From the NCBI RefSeq assembly GCF_028285745.1, contig NZ_JANQOP010000120.1, forward strand, positions 1 through 36,981: a stretch of 36,981 nt of DNA, read 5' to 3'. Position numbers and translations under genes: made by a program. The notes below the pieces were generated by a model. That model worked only from the letters and a program-made list of their open reading frames with translations, made no database searches and had not been told where the DNA came from. Source of the stretch: Acaryochloris sp. IP29b_bin.137. Its GTDB lineage: Bacteria > Cyanobacteriota > Cyanobacteriia > Thermosynechococcales > Thermosynechococcaceae. Positions 8,282-17,347 of this stretch are shown in pieces. Numbering within the stretch: the first letter of the stretch is position 1; every line of letters starts with the position of its first letter.

Positions 8282-9577
8282 TTATTTTTGCTGGGCAAGC
8301 TTGGGGGCTCGACCGATTAGACCCGCCATAAATCGAAGCGCCAACACTCGGATGGGAGCGATCCGCTGCAGTCCTTTAAGGCCTAACCGACGGACTTGAA
8401 CCACCAACGGCCATCGGTTGGAGAAGACTCGATTAAGAAGGTCTGTAAAACCAAGCGCTAGCAAATTTTGCTGCCGACGCCACCGCTGATATTGCCGTAA
8501 TACTTTTAAGTGTCCAATATCTTGCCCTGTCTGATGTGCTGTATGGAGGACTTGAGCTAAGGCTGCCGCATCACGAATCCCTAAATTCAATCCCTGCCCT
8601 CCCACGGGGTGACAGGTATGGGCGGCATCTCCCACTAGGGCAAGGCGGTGGGCGATATAGTGTTTCGAATGCATCCATTTGGCGGGGAAAATGAATCGCC
8701 GTCCGACTAGGGACAGTTTTCCCATCTGGTTACCATAGCGCTGTTGGAGTAATTCTATAAACGGCTCTTCTTCCAATTCAAGAAGAGCCTGTGCTTGAGC
8801 ATGGGGGGCAGTCCAAACAATCCGGCATTGGTTATTGGCAATCGGTAAAATGGCAAAGGGGCCACTGGGCCAAAAGCGTTCATAGGCAATATGATTGTGG
8901 AATTTCTCCGGAGCAATCGTAGCCACCAAACAAGATTGCCAATAATCCCATCCTTGCGTGGTAATTCCTGCCTGTTGACGAACTTGGGAGCGGGCTCCAT
9001 CTGCACCAACTAGCAGTTTGACGTGCAGGGGCCGGTGCAATCGGTTGACAGCATCAGGGGCCTCATCCTGATTGGACTCAATGTGAATGTCCACGCCCCT
9101 CGAGTGATAGTGGGTTGCAGTGACTCGCGCCGGACAGAGCCAGTCCACCTGTTCACAGGTCTTGAGGAAATCAAGTAATTCTTTGAGCAATACTCGATGT
9201 TCGGCCACGTAGCCCAACACAGCAGTTTTTAGATCCTTGGGCTTAAATTTCACAACGCTGGGATAGTTGCCATCCGATAAATGGACTTGTGAAAAGTATT
9301 CCACTTGGGGTGCAATCGCATCCCAAACCCCTATTCCCTCAAGAATCCGGATAGAACTCAGGTGAAGGGCATATGCCTGTCCCTTGGCGACTGCTGTGGA
9401 ATGGGGCTGCCCTTCGATGATCACCACCTTTAAGCCAGAGCCATCCAGGGCAGCCGCGAGGGTTGCACCAACAATCCCTCCGCCGACGATGGCCACATCA
9501 TAGTCATAATCCATAGGGGGTGATTCTGGTAAGGGCGTCATGCCAGACTGCAGTAGAGAACTGGGAACCGAAGGCAT
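8282..9577 (-). CDS. FAD-dependent hydroxylase of the UbiH/Coq6 family
   Basis: Flavoprotein monooxygenase of the aromatic hydroxylase group. The N-terminal Rossmann motif is VAIVGGGIVGATLA (glycines from residue 32). The GADGARSQVR motif contacts FAD and NADPH in the middle, and LVGDAAHTCHPVGGQGLNLG near residue 315 binds the FAD ribityl chain. About 22 residues precede the Rossmann fold, so an in-frame ATG (MDYDYD) just before it may be the true start. In proteobacteria relatives hydroxylate ubiquinone precursors. In a cyanobacterium, which makes plastoquinone, the substrate is uncertain; a quinone or carotenoid-type ring is possible. It is divergent from ftrC across a 248-base gap. Confidence 0.85.
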   Translation of the reverse strand: MPSVPSSLLQSGMTPLPESPPMDYDYDVAIVGGGIVGATLAAALDGSGLKVVIIEGQPHSTAVAKGQAYALHLSSIRILEGIGVWDAIAPQVEYFSQVHLSDGNYPSVVKFKPKDLKTAVLGYVAEHRVLLKELLDFLKTCEQVDWLCPARVTATHYHSRGVDIHIESNQDEAPDAVNRLHRPLHVKLLVGADGARSQVRQQAGITTQGWDYWQSCLVATIAPEKFHNHIAYERFWPSGPFAILPIANNQCRIVWTAPHAQAQALLELEEEPFIELLQQRYGNQMGKLSLVGRRFIFPAKWMHSKHYIAHRLALVGDAAHTCHPVGGQGLNLGIRDAAALAQVLHTAHQTGQDIGHLKVLRQYQRWRRQQNLLALGFTDLLNRVFSNRWPLVVQVRRLGLKGLQRIAPIRVLALRFMAGLIGRAPKLAQQK

Positions 9578-9825
9578 AAGATGCGGTTAAGTAGTCGTAA
9601 TACTTCTTCATTGTTGCTTGTTTTACAAACCCTAGGCAACACATTGGACATATTACATATTTGACCAATCTGTGAAGATTAGACCTTGCAGCGGGAACGG
9701 CTCAAATTTGCTGCCAGGATAAAGTTGGCGGACGAATCAGTTCCAATAAAGACGAAATAACGGTAGGCTTTAAACCAAAAGTACCTAATCCCATTGTCCC
9801 CAAGTTATTAACTCTCATAAATCCT

Positions 9826-10188
9826 ATGACACAAGCTAGCGGTGCCCAACAAGCAACTGAGAAAAGCCTGGAGGCAATGCGTAAGTTTTCGGAAACTTAT
9901 GCTCAGCGAACCGGAACTTATTTCTGCTCCGATCTCGGAACGACAGCAGTTGTAATTGAAGGTCTGGCAAAGCATAAGGATGACCTCGGAGCACCCTTAT
10001 GCCCTTGTCGCTATTACGAAGATAAGGCAGCCGAAGTGGCCGCAGCCTATTGGAATTGCCCCTGTGTTCCGATGAGAGAGCGTAAAGAATGCCACTGCAT
10101 GTTGTTTTTGACCCCTGATAATCCCTTCGCTGGCGATCAACAAAACATCACTGTTGAACAAATTCGAACTGAGACAAACAAATTTTAA
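9826..10188 (+). CDS. ftrC: Ferredoxin-thioredoxin reductase catalytic (beta) subunit
   Basis: 120 residues; this subunit carries a [4Fe-4S] cluster and a redox-active disulfide and passes electrons from photosynthetic ferredoxin to thioredoxin. The three Cys-x-Cys motifs are all present: CPC at 59-61, CPC at 78-80 and CHC at 89-91. By comparison with the Synechocystis enzyme, C61 and C91 should form the redox disulfide and the other four ligate the cluster. The conserved EKSLEAMRKF and GTYFCSDLGTT segments match the family. The variable subunit FtrV is not in this window. The stop overlaps the next start by one base (TAATG). Confidence 0.97.
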   Translation: MTQASGAQQATEKSLEAMRKFSETYAQRTGTYFCSDLGTTAVVIEGLAKHKDDLGAPLCPCRYYEDKAAEVAAAYWNCPCVPMRERKECHCMLFLTPDNPFAGDQQNITVEQIRTETNKF

Positions 10189-10631
10189 TGGACAATCTTC
10201 CCCCGGACTTTTGGAAAGGGGTTACAGAGTTTAATCAGGGTCAATATTATGCTTGCCACGATACTCTGGAGGCGTTATGGATGGATGCAGCGGATCCCCC
10301 CAAGAGTCTTTACCAAGGTTTTCTACAAGTGGCAGTAGCCTGTTACCATCTAGGCAACCAAAATTGGCAGGGAGCAGTCATCTTGCTAGGCGAGGGCATC
10401 AGCCGACTACAGCGGTATGAACCCGAATTTGCAGGACTGGATATCAGGAAATTTGTGGATTGGAGTGCAAACCTATTAGAATGCTTGCAGCAAAATGGCC
10501 CGGAGCAAGTGGCGATGTTTAGTCAACTGGCTGTATCAGCTCAGCCGTCTCCATCTGATCGTCAAGATTTTATCCTTGGTGATCAATTTGTAGGTTTACC
10601 CAAAATCACGATGACGCAGGATAACCTATGA
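10188..10631 (+). CDS. DUF309 domain protein
   Basis: 147 residues. The DUF309 signature is clear: FNQGQYYACHDTLEALW (H24 and the following E28) and GFLQVAVACYHLGN, an all-helical fold of unknown biochemical role that is widespread in cyanobacteria and plastids. It starts in the TAATG overlap with ftrC, so the two are probably co-translated. After the TGA at 10629-10631 the same frame stays open for 16 codons (DPLEWLNAWEEELSIF) before TGA at 10680. That tail looks like coding sequence, so the stop may be a recent Trp-to-stop change or a read-through site. The N-terminal domain itself is intact. Confidence 0.85.
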   Translation: MDNLPPDFWKGVTEFNQGQYYACHDTLEALWMDAADPPKSLYQGFLQVAVACYHLGNQNWQGAVILLGEGISRLQRYEPEFAGLDIRKFVDWSANLLECLQQNGPEQVAMFSQLAVSAQPSPSDRQDFILGDQFVGLPKITMTQDNL

Positions 10632-10692
10632 GACCCACTAGAATGGTTGAATGCTTGGGAAGAAGAACTATCAATCTTCTGAAAAGTAACTG

Positions 10693-11103
10693 ATGAGCGA
10701 TTTTGAAATGCGAGCGCCTATTTTCAGATCAAGAGTTAATTTAGTATGCCTGATTTTACTAGGTGTCGGTGTTATCTTCTTCAACCCCCTGCAAGCTCAA
10801 AATCAACGTCAATCCCTCACATTGCGTGCAGATGTTCAGAAAGCTAATGCCAAAACTGGCATTATTACCGCTGCTGGAAATGTCCAGATTGTCTATCCCG
10901 AACATCAACTCAAAGCGACTTCTGCAAAAGCACAGTACTTTAGCCGAGAACGGCGCATTCTTATGGAAGGTGATGTATTGATCGAACATGCGGGGAAGAA
11001 CTTGAGAGCAGACAAAATTACATACTTGATTGATGAAGGCCGATTTGAAGCCCAGGCCCATCAAACTAAATTTGTAGAAACTGAGGTTCCGATCGCCAAG
11101 TAG
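10693..11103 (+). CDS. lptA: LptA/OstA-like periplasmic lipopolysaccharide transport protein
   Basis: 136 residues with an N-terminal hydrophobic segment (about 15-30, ending NPLQAQ) that fits a signal peptide or anchor. It is followed by one OstA-like domain built of short beta repeats: GIITAAGNVQIVYPEHQLKA, AQYFSRERRILMEGDVLI and NLRADKITYLIDEGRFEA. LptA-family proteins form the beta-jellyroll bridge that carries lipopolysaccharide across the periplasm. An ATG five codons later (MRAPIF) could be the real start. The lptB and permease genes that follow support the assignment. It is a little shorter than enterobacterial LptA. Confidence 0.82.
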   Translation: MSDFEMRAPIFRSRVNLVCLILLGVGVIFFNPLQAQNQRQSLTLRADVQKANAKTGIITAAGNVQIVYPEHQLKATSAKAQYFSRERRILMEGDVLIEHAGKNLRADKITYLIDEGRFEAQAHQTKFVETEVPIAK

Positions 11104-11138
11104 TTCTGCGTCTATGGGCTCGGAGCGCAAGATGGTAA

Positions 11139-11894
11139 GTGTTGTCAGGATGTGAGAACAAAAGCTTGCGTATCCGTTTGCAAGATATTAGCAAATCCTA
11201 TCGTCGTCGCTGTGTCCTAGAGCAAATTTCATTGTCGGTCTATCGAGGCGAAATTGTGGGATTGCTGGGGCCGAATGGGGCTGGAAAAACCACAATCTTC
11301 TCCATTCTTGCTGGGTTAACCCAACCCAACCAGGGAACCGTCTGGTTGGGCAGTCGAGAAATTACCGCGTTGCCTTTGGCTCAACGGGCTCGGATGGGCA
11401 TTGGTTATTTAGCTCAAGCCCCCAGTATTTTTCGTCATTTGACGGTGCGTGACAATTTGCTATTGGTGATGGAGCAGTCGGGGGTTCCCCGCCATCAATG
11501 GCAGTCTCGGTTGATCGGCTTACTGGCGGAATTTAGTTTGGAGCCTGTGGCAAATACTTTCGGGAAACAAGTGTCTGGCGGTGAACGACGACGGACCGAA
11601 TTGGCGCGGGTGTTAGCGATGAGGGCGGCAGGTCCGCAGTTCTTACTGTTAGATGAACCCTTTGCCGGGATTGATCCAATGGCAGTGGCAGATATGCAAG
11701 GGATAATCACTCGTCTCTGCGATCGCAATCTCGGTATCTTGATTACCGATCACAATGTTCGAGAAACCTTAGCCATTACTCACCGAGCTTATATTCTGAG
11801 CGAAGGCAAAATACTAGCGGCAGGGACCCCCTCACAGCTTTACAACAATTCACTTGTTCGTCAATATTACCTTGGCAGTCAGTACCCCTACTGA
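11139..11894 (+). CDS. lptB: Lipopolysaccharide export ABC transporter ATPase LptB
   Basis: Full-length ABC ATPase of the Lpt exporter. Walker A GPNGAGKT at residues 44-51, signature SGGERRR at 146-152 (the ERRR form is typical of LptB), and Walker B LLLDEPFAG around 169-177. The C-terminal half carries the LptB-type segment ITDHNVRETLAITHRAYIL. There is no ATG near the start: TAA lies directly ahead of GTG 11139, so initiation must be at GTG 11139, TTG 11142 or TTG 11166. Homologues usually begin close to the last of these. It lies between lptA and the permease gene. Confidence 0.93.
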   Translation: MLSGCENKSLRIRLQDISKSYRRRCVLEQISLSVYRGEIVGLLGPNGAGKTTIFSILAGLTQPNQGTVWLGSREITALPLAQRARMGIGYLAQAPSIFRHLTVRDNLLLVMEQSGVPRHQWQSRLIGLLAEFSLEPVANTFGKQVSGGERRRTELARVLAMRAAGPQFLLLDEPFAGIDPMAVADMQGIITRLCDRNLGILITDHNVRETLAITHRAYILSEGKILAAGTPSQLYNNSLVRQYYLGSQYPY

Positions 11895-11915
11895 TCATCT
11901 CATTCAACAGAAGTC

Positions 11916-13070
11916 ATGCATCGATGGAATTGGCGCAGTGGGCCAGCCATAGCTCGTATTGATCGCTATCTGCTAAAAGCACTATTGCCGCCTTTCCTAT
12001 GGGGAATAGGCGCTTTCTCATCTATTGGATTAGCCGCAGCAGTGTTATTTGACCTGTTGCGTCAAGTCTCAGATGCGCAGTTACCGCTTGCGATCGCCCT
12101 CACCGTTCTCGGCTTGCAGATCCCTTATTTTGTGAGTTTGTCGATCCCCATGTCAGTTTTGCTGGCATGTCTTTTGGCATTTTCAAAGCTCAATATGGAT
12201 GGGGAATTGATGGCACTGCAAGCAGTTGGAATGGGCCTAGAACGACTAACGCGCACAAGTCTTTGCTTTTCGCTAGTAGCGCTCATCTTGATGTTTGGTT
12301 TAACAGAAGGTGTGGTACCGATCAGTCAATATCAAGCACAAACTTTGCTGGTGCAAACCGTGCAACAGGGGCAACTCAGCCTCAAGAAACAACACATTAT
12401 TTACCCAGACAAAAGCCCTCAAAATAAACTTCGTCGCTTGGTATATGCCCAATCTTCTACCGGACAAACCCTTTATGGGATCACAATGATCGATTTCACA
12501 ATTCCGGCAAGGCAAAAAGTGATTACAGCTCACTCAGCCACTTGGGATATGGAAGATCAGCGTTGGATTTTTCAGCAGGGCACGATCTACTTTGCCACAG
12601 CAGATGGTCGAGAGCCACATCTGATTCACTTCAAAACACAACAGCTTCAGCTTTCAGCAGCCGCTTCTCCAGCGGAGATAGTACTCAATCCAATGGTCAT
12701 GTCTTTACCAATGGCACTGCAGACTCTAACCCAGCTCCGTCAAACCGATGCCCCCTTCCCAATGCGAATCCTAGCCATTCAAATTCATCGAAAAATTGCA
12801 TTGCCATTCACCATACTAGCGTTTGGTCTAGTGGGTAGCGCATTGGGTATGCAACCGCAGCAGTCCTCAGCGAATAAGGGTTTTGGGCTGAGTCTGATCA
12901 TTATCCTCGGACAATATATCCTCATCTTCACAGCTGAGATTTGGAGCAAAACAGGGTTGATTTCACCTTGGTTAGGCGCATGGCTGCCCACACTTGTCAC
13001 AGGCTGCTTGGGAATCGCTCTGCTGCTACCTGTATTGGGTCTATCCCGCTCAAATTTCTCGCAACAATAG
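11916..13070 (+). CDS. LptF/LptG-family lipopolysaccharide export permease (first copy)
   Basis: 384 residues of the YjgP/YjgQ family. Three membrane spans come first (about 20-130), beginning with the family motif IDRYLLKALLPPFLWG and continuing through IPMSVLLACLLAFSKLNMDGELMALQAVG. A periplasmic beta-rich domain covers about 140-280 and three more spans lie at about 290-375. It would form the membrane channel of the LptB2FG extractor with LptB encoded just upstream (21 bases between stop and start). A paralogue is encoded at 24226-25377. Whether this copy plays the LptF or LptG part cannot be told from sequence alone. Confidence 0.9.
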   Translation: MHRWNWRSGPAIARIDRYLLKALLPPFLWGIGAFSSIGLAAAVLFDLLRQVSDAQLPLAIALTVLGLQIPYFVSLSIPMSVLLACLLAFSKLNMDGELMALQAVGMGLERLTRTSLCFSLVALILMFGLTEGVVPISQYQAQTLLVQTVQQGQLSLKKQHIIYPDKSPQNKLRRLVYAQSSTGQTLYGITMIDFTIPARQKVITAHSATWDMEDQRWIFQQGTIYFATADGREPHLIHFKTQQLQLSAAASPAEIVLNPMVMSLPMALQTLTQLRQTDAPFPMRILAIQIHRKIALPFTILAFGLVGSALGMQPQQSSANKGFGLSLIIILGQYILIFTAEIWSKTGLISPWLGAWLPTLVTGCLGIALLLPVLGLSRSNFSQQ

Positions 13071-13556
13071 TTTGTGCCCCTGATGTGCCCCCAATTCAGA
13101 CTTAATAATCCCTCCTTAGGGGTAGGGAAGTCGTGATGTCCAACATGCTCAAAGCCACCGGTAGTTGTCCATAACCAAGATTTATTTTGCGTGCACGAAA
13201 CACTGACATCAAAAAAGTCTTTTTGTATTTGTATTCTAGACTACAAACAATAGCCCGTTCATGCCGTAGTTGTATGTGGGGGACTCGCATTTCAGGAATT
13301 TCTCAGGTTTCTTTAATGTGAGGATTAGGCAATTCTCATTGCAGCGAAGCTCCGAAGATATAAAGGGCTTTGATTGGTCCTCTTAAACTGCGGAGCATCA
13401 GGGGGTGATGCATATGCAAGGTGCTTATGTCTATTCGGTTCACCATTGGCCGTTCAGCTCTTTTCATTGCTGTAAGCGGCTGTTTTGCTTAGGGTGACTC
13501 CGTCTTAATCTGTAAGAACAGAACTTTATCTGCTCTATGTGTGTGAGGAAAGATAC
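13071..13556. other. Intergenic region upstream of the porin gene
   Basis: About 485 bases with no large credible gene. The reverse open frame at 13102-13290 has no family features. Bases 13427-13492 encode a 21-codon peptide (MSIRFTIGRSALFIAVSGCFA) with AAGG five bases ahead of its ATG. It looks like a signal peptide that stops at once and could be a leader peptide or a remnant. The porin ribosome site (GAGG at 13545-13548) lies at the right end. I see no convincing Fur box. Confidence 0.4.
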
Positions 13557-15398
13557 ATGTCCAATATTCGGGATAAATCCCTAATTTTTTCATCTTTAGC
13601 TCTATGGGCTTGCTTACTCCCTACCTCAGTAGGGGCGGTAGAGCAAGCAGCCTCAGATGAGTTAAAAGCAGATACCACGGTGATCTCTACTTTAGAGCTG
13701 GCTCTCAATTCGGAAACTGATAGCGATCGTGTATTTGCCACTTCTTCCCTATTAAGGTCTGAGGTCTTGACAGAAGCCGATAGCCAATCCCATGAAGGTT
13801 TGGTTCTCGATAGCACTGTTGCCGAAGCTGAGTCCTTACGAGTGGCTGATCAGTCGATGACTTCGCCTTCCGTGGCGGACTTAATGGAGGAGACTCAATC
13901 AGATTCAGTCGGTCAAGTAACGTCTGTCTCTCAGCTTTCTGATGTGCAGCCCGATGATTGGGCGTTTCAAGCCATTCAGTCCTTAGTGGAGCGATATGGT
14001 TGCGTCGCGGGTTACCCAGACGGTACATTTCGCCCTAGCCGAGCCATGTCTCGTCGAGAAGCGGCAGCTTTGGTGAATGCATGTCTAGATAACCTCAGCA
14101 ATCGTTTTGCGACGAAGGAAGATCTAGATGCGCTGAAGGCGCTGCAAGATGAGTTCGCGGCTGAACTTGCAACTCTTAGAGGACGGGTTGATGGTCTGGA
14201 AGCTCGGGTGGCAACGGTTGAAGCCCAGCAGTTCTCCACAACTACTAAATTGAGCGTTGATGCCGTTTTTACTGCTCAATTTGGTGATTCTGGTAATGGC
14301 GTCTTTGAAAACTCTAATAATGGAGCGCCTGATGGCATTAACGATCTAGCTGACTCACGGGCAAGTGCGATTGGCTCAGTATACATGAGCTTTAATACCA
14401 GCTTCTCAGGGGATGATCTCTTACAAACCACTTTATTCTTCGGGAATAATGGACAAGACTTGTTCTCCAACGCCCAAGTGGGTGGTACTCCCACACTTCC
14501 CTTTGACCAAAGTGCTCCTTTATTCAACCCTGGTCAGTATTACTTTGCTGGACTTCCCAACAACGCAACGCTATACCGCTTAGCCTATACCTTTAAGCCT
14601 ATTGAGGACTTATCGGTCACCATTGCACCGTTGTACTATCCAACAGATATTATCGATGGCAATAGCTACACCAGTCCGTTTACAGGGTTTAGTACCTGGT
14701 TCTTGATCAATAATCCCTTGATCACTCCTTACATTACTAACTTCTTGGGGGGTGCAGGTGCTGGTTTTGACTGGAACTTTAATGGCGGTCCCGTGTCCTT
14801 ACGGGGTGCCTATGTGGCAGTGAACGGGTTTTCCGCAGTCAACACGGGTCCCCCCAGCGATGGAGGCCTATTTGGTGATCCCTACCAAGCTACGGCTGAG
14901 TTGGAATATGCAGGTGAGTTGGGAGATGATTCTAACTTTGCAATTAAACTGCAATATACAAACTCCGAGACCACGGGTGTCAGCCAAAATGTTATAGGTG
15001 TTAATGCTGAAGCAAAGTTTGGCCAGTTCGGCGTATTCGGTCGCTATGGTTATTCTTTTGCGGATGGCCAAGGTGTGGCTAACCCCATTCCATTTGCAGC
15101 AGGCACTGTGGGTCGATTTGATGCCCAAACCTGGCAGGCCGGTGCTGGTATTCACGATCTATTAGTACCAGGCTCCTTATTTGCGGTGTCTGCCGGGATG
15201 CCTTTCCTCAACAATCTGCCATCGCCAGGGGTAGGTGTGAACGATGAAGACCAAATCAACTTGGAAGCGTTCTATCGTTTCCCCATCAATGACAACATCA
15301 CCATTAGTCCAATTTTCTCGGCCATTTTGAACCCCAATAGCAGTAGTATCGAGCCCAACCTGTATCAAGGTTTGATCCGGGTCGTGTTTTCGTTCTAG
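13557..15398 (+). CDS. SLH-domain outer-membrane porin (cyanobacterial iron-uptake porin family)
   Basis: 613 residues from ATG 13557, chosen over the upstream in-frame GTG 13539 because GAGG lies 8 bases ahead and a signal peptide (FSSLALWACLLPTSVGAVE) then sits at the N terminus. After an acidic linker comes one SLH domain (DDWAFQAIQSLVERYGCVAGYPDGTFRP and REAAALVNACLDNL, about residues 131-180). This binds pyruvylated cell-wall polysaccharide. A coiled coil (about 185-225, KEDLDALKALQDEF...LEARVATVEAQQ) and a long beta-barrel ending in Phe (RVVFSF) follow. This SomA/SomB-type architecture forms the main cyanobacterial outer-membrane channels. The gene is monocistronic and ends in a hairpin. 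Confidence 0.92.
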   Translation: MSNIRDKSLIFSSLALWACLLPTSVGAVEQAASDELKADTTVISTLELALNSETDSDRVFATSSLLRSEVLTEADSQSHEGLVLDSTVAEAESLRVADQSMTSPSVADLMEETQSDSVGQVTSVSQLSDVQPDDWAFQAIQSLVERYGCVAGYPDGTFRPSRAMSRREAAALVNACLDNLSNRFATKEDLDALKALQDEFAAELATLRGRVDGLEARVATVEAQQFSTTTKLSVDAVFTAQFGDSGNGVFENSNNGAPDGINDLADSRASAIGSVYMSFNTSFSGDDLLQTTLFFGNNGQDLFSNAQVGGTPTLPFDQSAPLFNPGQYYFAGLPNNATLYRLAYTFKPIEDLSVTIAPLYYPTDIIDGNSYTSPFTGFSTWFLINNPLITPYITNFLGGAGAGFDWNFNGGPVSLRGAYVAVNGFSAVNTGPPSDGGLFGDPYQATAELEYAGELGDDSNFAIKLQYTNSETTGVSQNVIGVNAEAKFGQFGVFGRYGYSFADGQGVANPIPFAAGTVGRFDAQTWQAGAGIHDLLVPGSLFAVSAGMPFLNNLPSPGVGVNDEDQINLEAFYRFPINDNITISPIFSAILNPNSSSIEPNLYQGLIRVVFSF

Positions 15399-15451
15399 AT
15401 CGTTAACGCCTAAAGTTAGCGCAGGGTTTAACGCCTGACTCACTTAAACTG

Positions 15452-15480
15452 AGTGGTAACCAGCTTTGCTGGTTACCACT
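15452..15480. terminator. Bidirectional hairpin between porin and ureG
   Basis: AGTGGTAACCAG at 15452-15463 is perfectly complementary to CTGGTTACCACT at 15469-15480, with a 5-base loop CTTTG. It lies between convergent genes and ends two bases before the ureG stop, so it can serve both transcripts. A 12-base-pair stem of this kind is strong, although only short T-runs follow it on either strand. Confidence 0.8.
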
Positions 15481-15482
15481 TG

Positions 15483-16091
15483 CTATGGAGAGCTGGATGG
15501 GGGAATATGTTGAGCCACAAAGTCAATCACGGCAGAGAGTCCATCTTGCTGTTTTAGATTCGTCATCACAAAAGGCTTGGGACCTCGCATTGCTCGGGTA
15601 TCTTGTTCCATCACTTCTAAGCTGGCGCCCACATAAGGGGCAAGGTCAATTTTGTTGATGACAAGCAGGTCAGATTTCGTGATTCCAGGTCCACCTTTGC
15701 GAGGAATTTTGTCACCTCCCGCTACATCAATCACGTAAATGGTGAGATCAACCAGCTCAGGACTAAAGGTTGCCGCTAAGTTATCACCTCCACTTTCGAC
15801 AAACACAATATCAGGGGAGAACTGAGTCTCTAAATCTTCAATTGCAGCTAGGTTGATGGAGGCATCTTCGCGGATAGCAGTGTGGGGACATCCCCCAGTT
15901 TCAACGCCTAGGATCCTTTCCTGACTTAGGGCCTGACTACGAACCAGAAACTGAGCATCTTCCTGGGTATAGATATCGTTGGTAACGACAGCCAGATTGT
16001 ACTGATCCCGCATGGCTTTACAGAGGGCATCCACTAATGCCGTTTTGCCTGAGCCAACGGGGCCAGCAACACCCACTCGAAGAGAATTCAT
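15483..16091 (-). CDS. ureG: Urease accessory GTPase UreG
   Basis: 202 residues. UreG hydrolyses GTP to drive nickel delivery to apo-urease together with UreF, UreD and UreE. P-loop GPVGSGKT is at residues 10-17. The conserved CPH motif of [11 protein letters not shown] binds nickel at the dimer interface. [15 protein letters not shown] and the base-recognition motif [11 protein letters not shown] are also present. No His-rich N-terminal extension is seen. It follows ureF by 89 bases on the same strand and ends at the shared terminator. Confidence 0.96.
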   Translation of the reverse strand: MNSLRVGVAGPVGSGKTALVDALCKAMRDQYNLAVVTNDIYTQEDAQFLVRSQALSQERILGVETGGCPHTAIREDASINLAAIEDLETQFSPDIVFVESGGDNLAATFSPELVDLTIYVIDVAGGDKIPRKGGPGITKSDLLVINKIDLAPYVGASLEVMEQDTRAMRGPKPFVMTNLKQQDGLSAVIDFVAQHIPPSSSP

Positions 16092-16180
16092 TTGAGGTCA
16101 GTCCTAGAGTTTCAAAGGTTGATGAATTAAAAAGGCTGCCAGTATCTTACAAGTCCTTGTGGGCCTATCGTTCTAATGTT

Positions 16181-16861
16181 TTAACTGCGAAACAAACGAC
16201 TGTATTGTGTTTCATGGGCCATGCTGGCGAGGGCAAGCCCCCAGCCACAGCTACAGAGATCCTCATCTTCTAGCAAGAGAATCGCTTGGGTTGCTGCTTC
16301 AATATAGGGTTGAAGTTGGGAGAGGAGTTGCTGGCCTGTTGTTTGTCCCAATGGGATCAGCTTAATCCCAGAACTAATCAGATTGGTGGCCCAACTGTGG
16401 AGATATCCTAGAGTGGCTGATTCTAGGGGAATTTGCCAGAGGTTTGCCGTGAGTCCAAATGCGATCGCAAAATTGCACCCAGCCTGTAACTGCTCCCATA
16501 CCTCGCTTAATTCAGGGCTAGTGTGTTCTGGATCTTGCAAGGCTTCAGATAGTCGCAACAGAGATCGCCCCATCTGTAAGCTTTGTAATCTCAACTCTTC
16601 CGTTTCTCTAGCAGCAGATAACCAGGCATTCCAGTGCAGCAGTGTTTGCACATCTGTGTTCGCTCGATACCCACGAACCATCACTGCAGCTTCCATGCGG
16701 ATGGATCCATAGGCTAGCTCTTGCAGCAACCATGTCCGCAAATGGAATTCGTTGTCTATCGTTCCCTGATCAACTAGCCATTCCAGACCTTCGGAATAGC
16801 TATAGGCCCCGACGGGTAAAGCAGGGCTAGCGAGTTGAAGTAAGCGCGGAGTAATATCCAA
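16181..16861 (-). CDS. ureF: Urease accessory protein UreF
   Basis: 226 residues, all-helical, acting as the GTPase regulator that couples UreG to the urease-UreD complex. The N-terminal motif [24 protein letters not shown] is diagnostic, and a C-terminal [12 protein letters not shown] segment matches the flexible tail that binds UreG. The start is unusual. There is no ATG; TTG 16861 gives the family-typical N terminus, and the same frame is closed by a TAA about ten codons upstream. No clear ribosome site precedes it. The gene ahead runs 35 bases into ureF, so re-initiation after that gene is plausible. Confidence 0.92.
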   Translation of the reverse strand: MDITPRLLQLASPALPVGAYSYSEGLEWLVDQGTIDNEFHLRTWLLQELAYGSIRMEAAVMVRGYRANTDVQTLLHWNAWLSAARETEELRLQSLQMGRSLLRLSEALQDPEHTSPELSEVWEQLQAGCNFAIAFGLTANLWQIPLESATLGYLHSWATNLISSGIKLIPLGQTTGQQLLSQLQPYIEAATQAILLLEDEDLCSCGWGLALASMAHETQYSRLFRS

Positions 16862-17228
16862 GTTGATAGGAGAGAAAGAGGCTCGACGTTATTGTCATGC
16901 TCACAAAAGCACACATGTGGGTTGTAGATGAGCCAGACGAGACCCAACAACCAAATCTACGCAGAAATGGCAATACCGCGAGGAATCCAAAACCGAACCA
17001 GAAGCTTAAAGCTGCAACCCATCCAGCATAGATCCCCACCATTACAAGTAAGACTTGACTAAGGCCAATTAATAGCCAACCTATCACACCAAAAAATCTT
17101 TCAGACGTAGCCTCAGCCAGAAGCGATACATAGATTAATCCAGCCGAAGCACCTAAAGCAAGTGCCGCTCCTCCAAAAATATCAAGAATGATTGCCATAT
17201 AGACGGAATTTAGAATCTCGCCCAACAT
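16827..17228 (-). CDS. Small membrane protein of unknown function overlapping ureF
   Basis: 133 residues, not recognised. Three or four hydrophobic segments cover the N-terminal two thirds: about 11-40, 47-68, and 70-90, rich in Trp, Phe and Gly. A loop with two Cys follows, and a last hydrophobic stretch lies near 105-125. It has a strong ribosome site: GAGGAA six bases ahead of ATG 17228. The C-terminal dozen codons overlap the start of ureF in another frame. It might be translationally coupled to ureF. I cannot match it to the nickel permeases HupE/UreJ or to any named family, so the function is open. Confidence 0.55.
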   Translation of the reverse strand: MLGEILNSVYMAIILDIFGGAALALGASAGLIYVSLLAEATSERFFGVIGWLLIGLSQVLLVMVGIYAGWVAALSFWFGFGFLAVLPFLRRFGCWVSSGSSTTHMCAFVSMTITSSLFLSYQLGYYSALTSTR

Positions 17229-17347
17229 TGAGTATTCCTCACCGGTAGAAGTATTCTAGCGGAGATGATTTTCAGTAATTACTCATATTGCCATTATCTA
17301 AATCTCTTAGCCTAGAAATCAGGTTAGGAAACTATTTGAGAGGCTGA

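Noticed and set aside
10661..10680. AGAAGA/TCTTCT inverted repeat before lptA
   Set aside because: Weak AT-rich stem, and it overlaps the possible coding tail of the DUF309 gene.
13102..13290. Reverse 62-codon frame before the porin
   Set aside because: No family features; likely a random frame.
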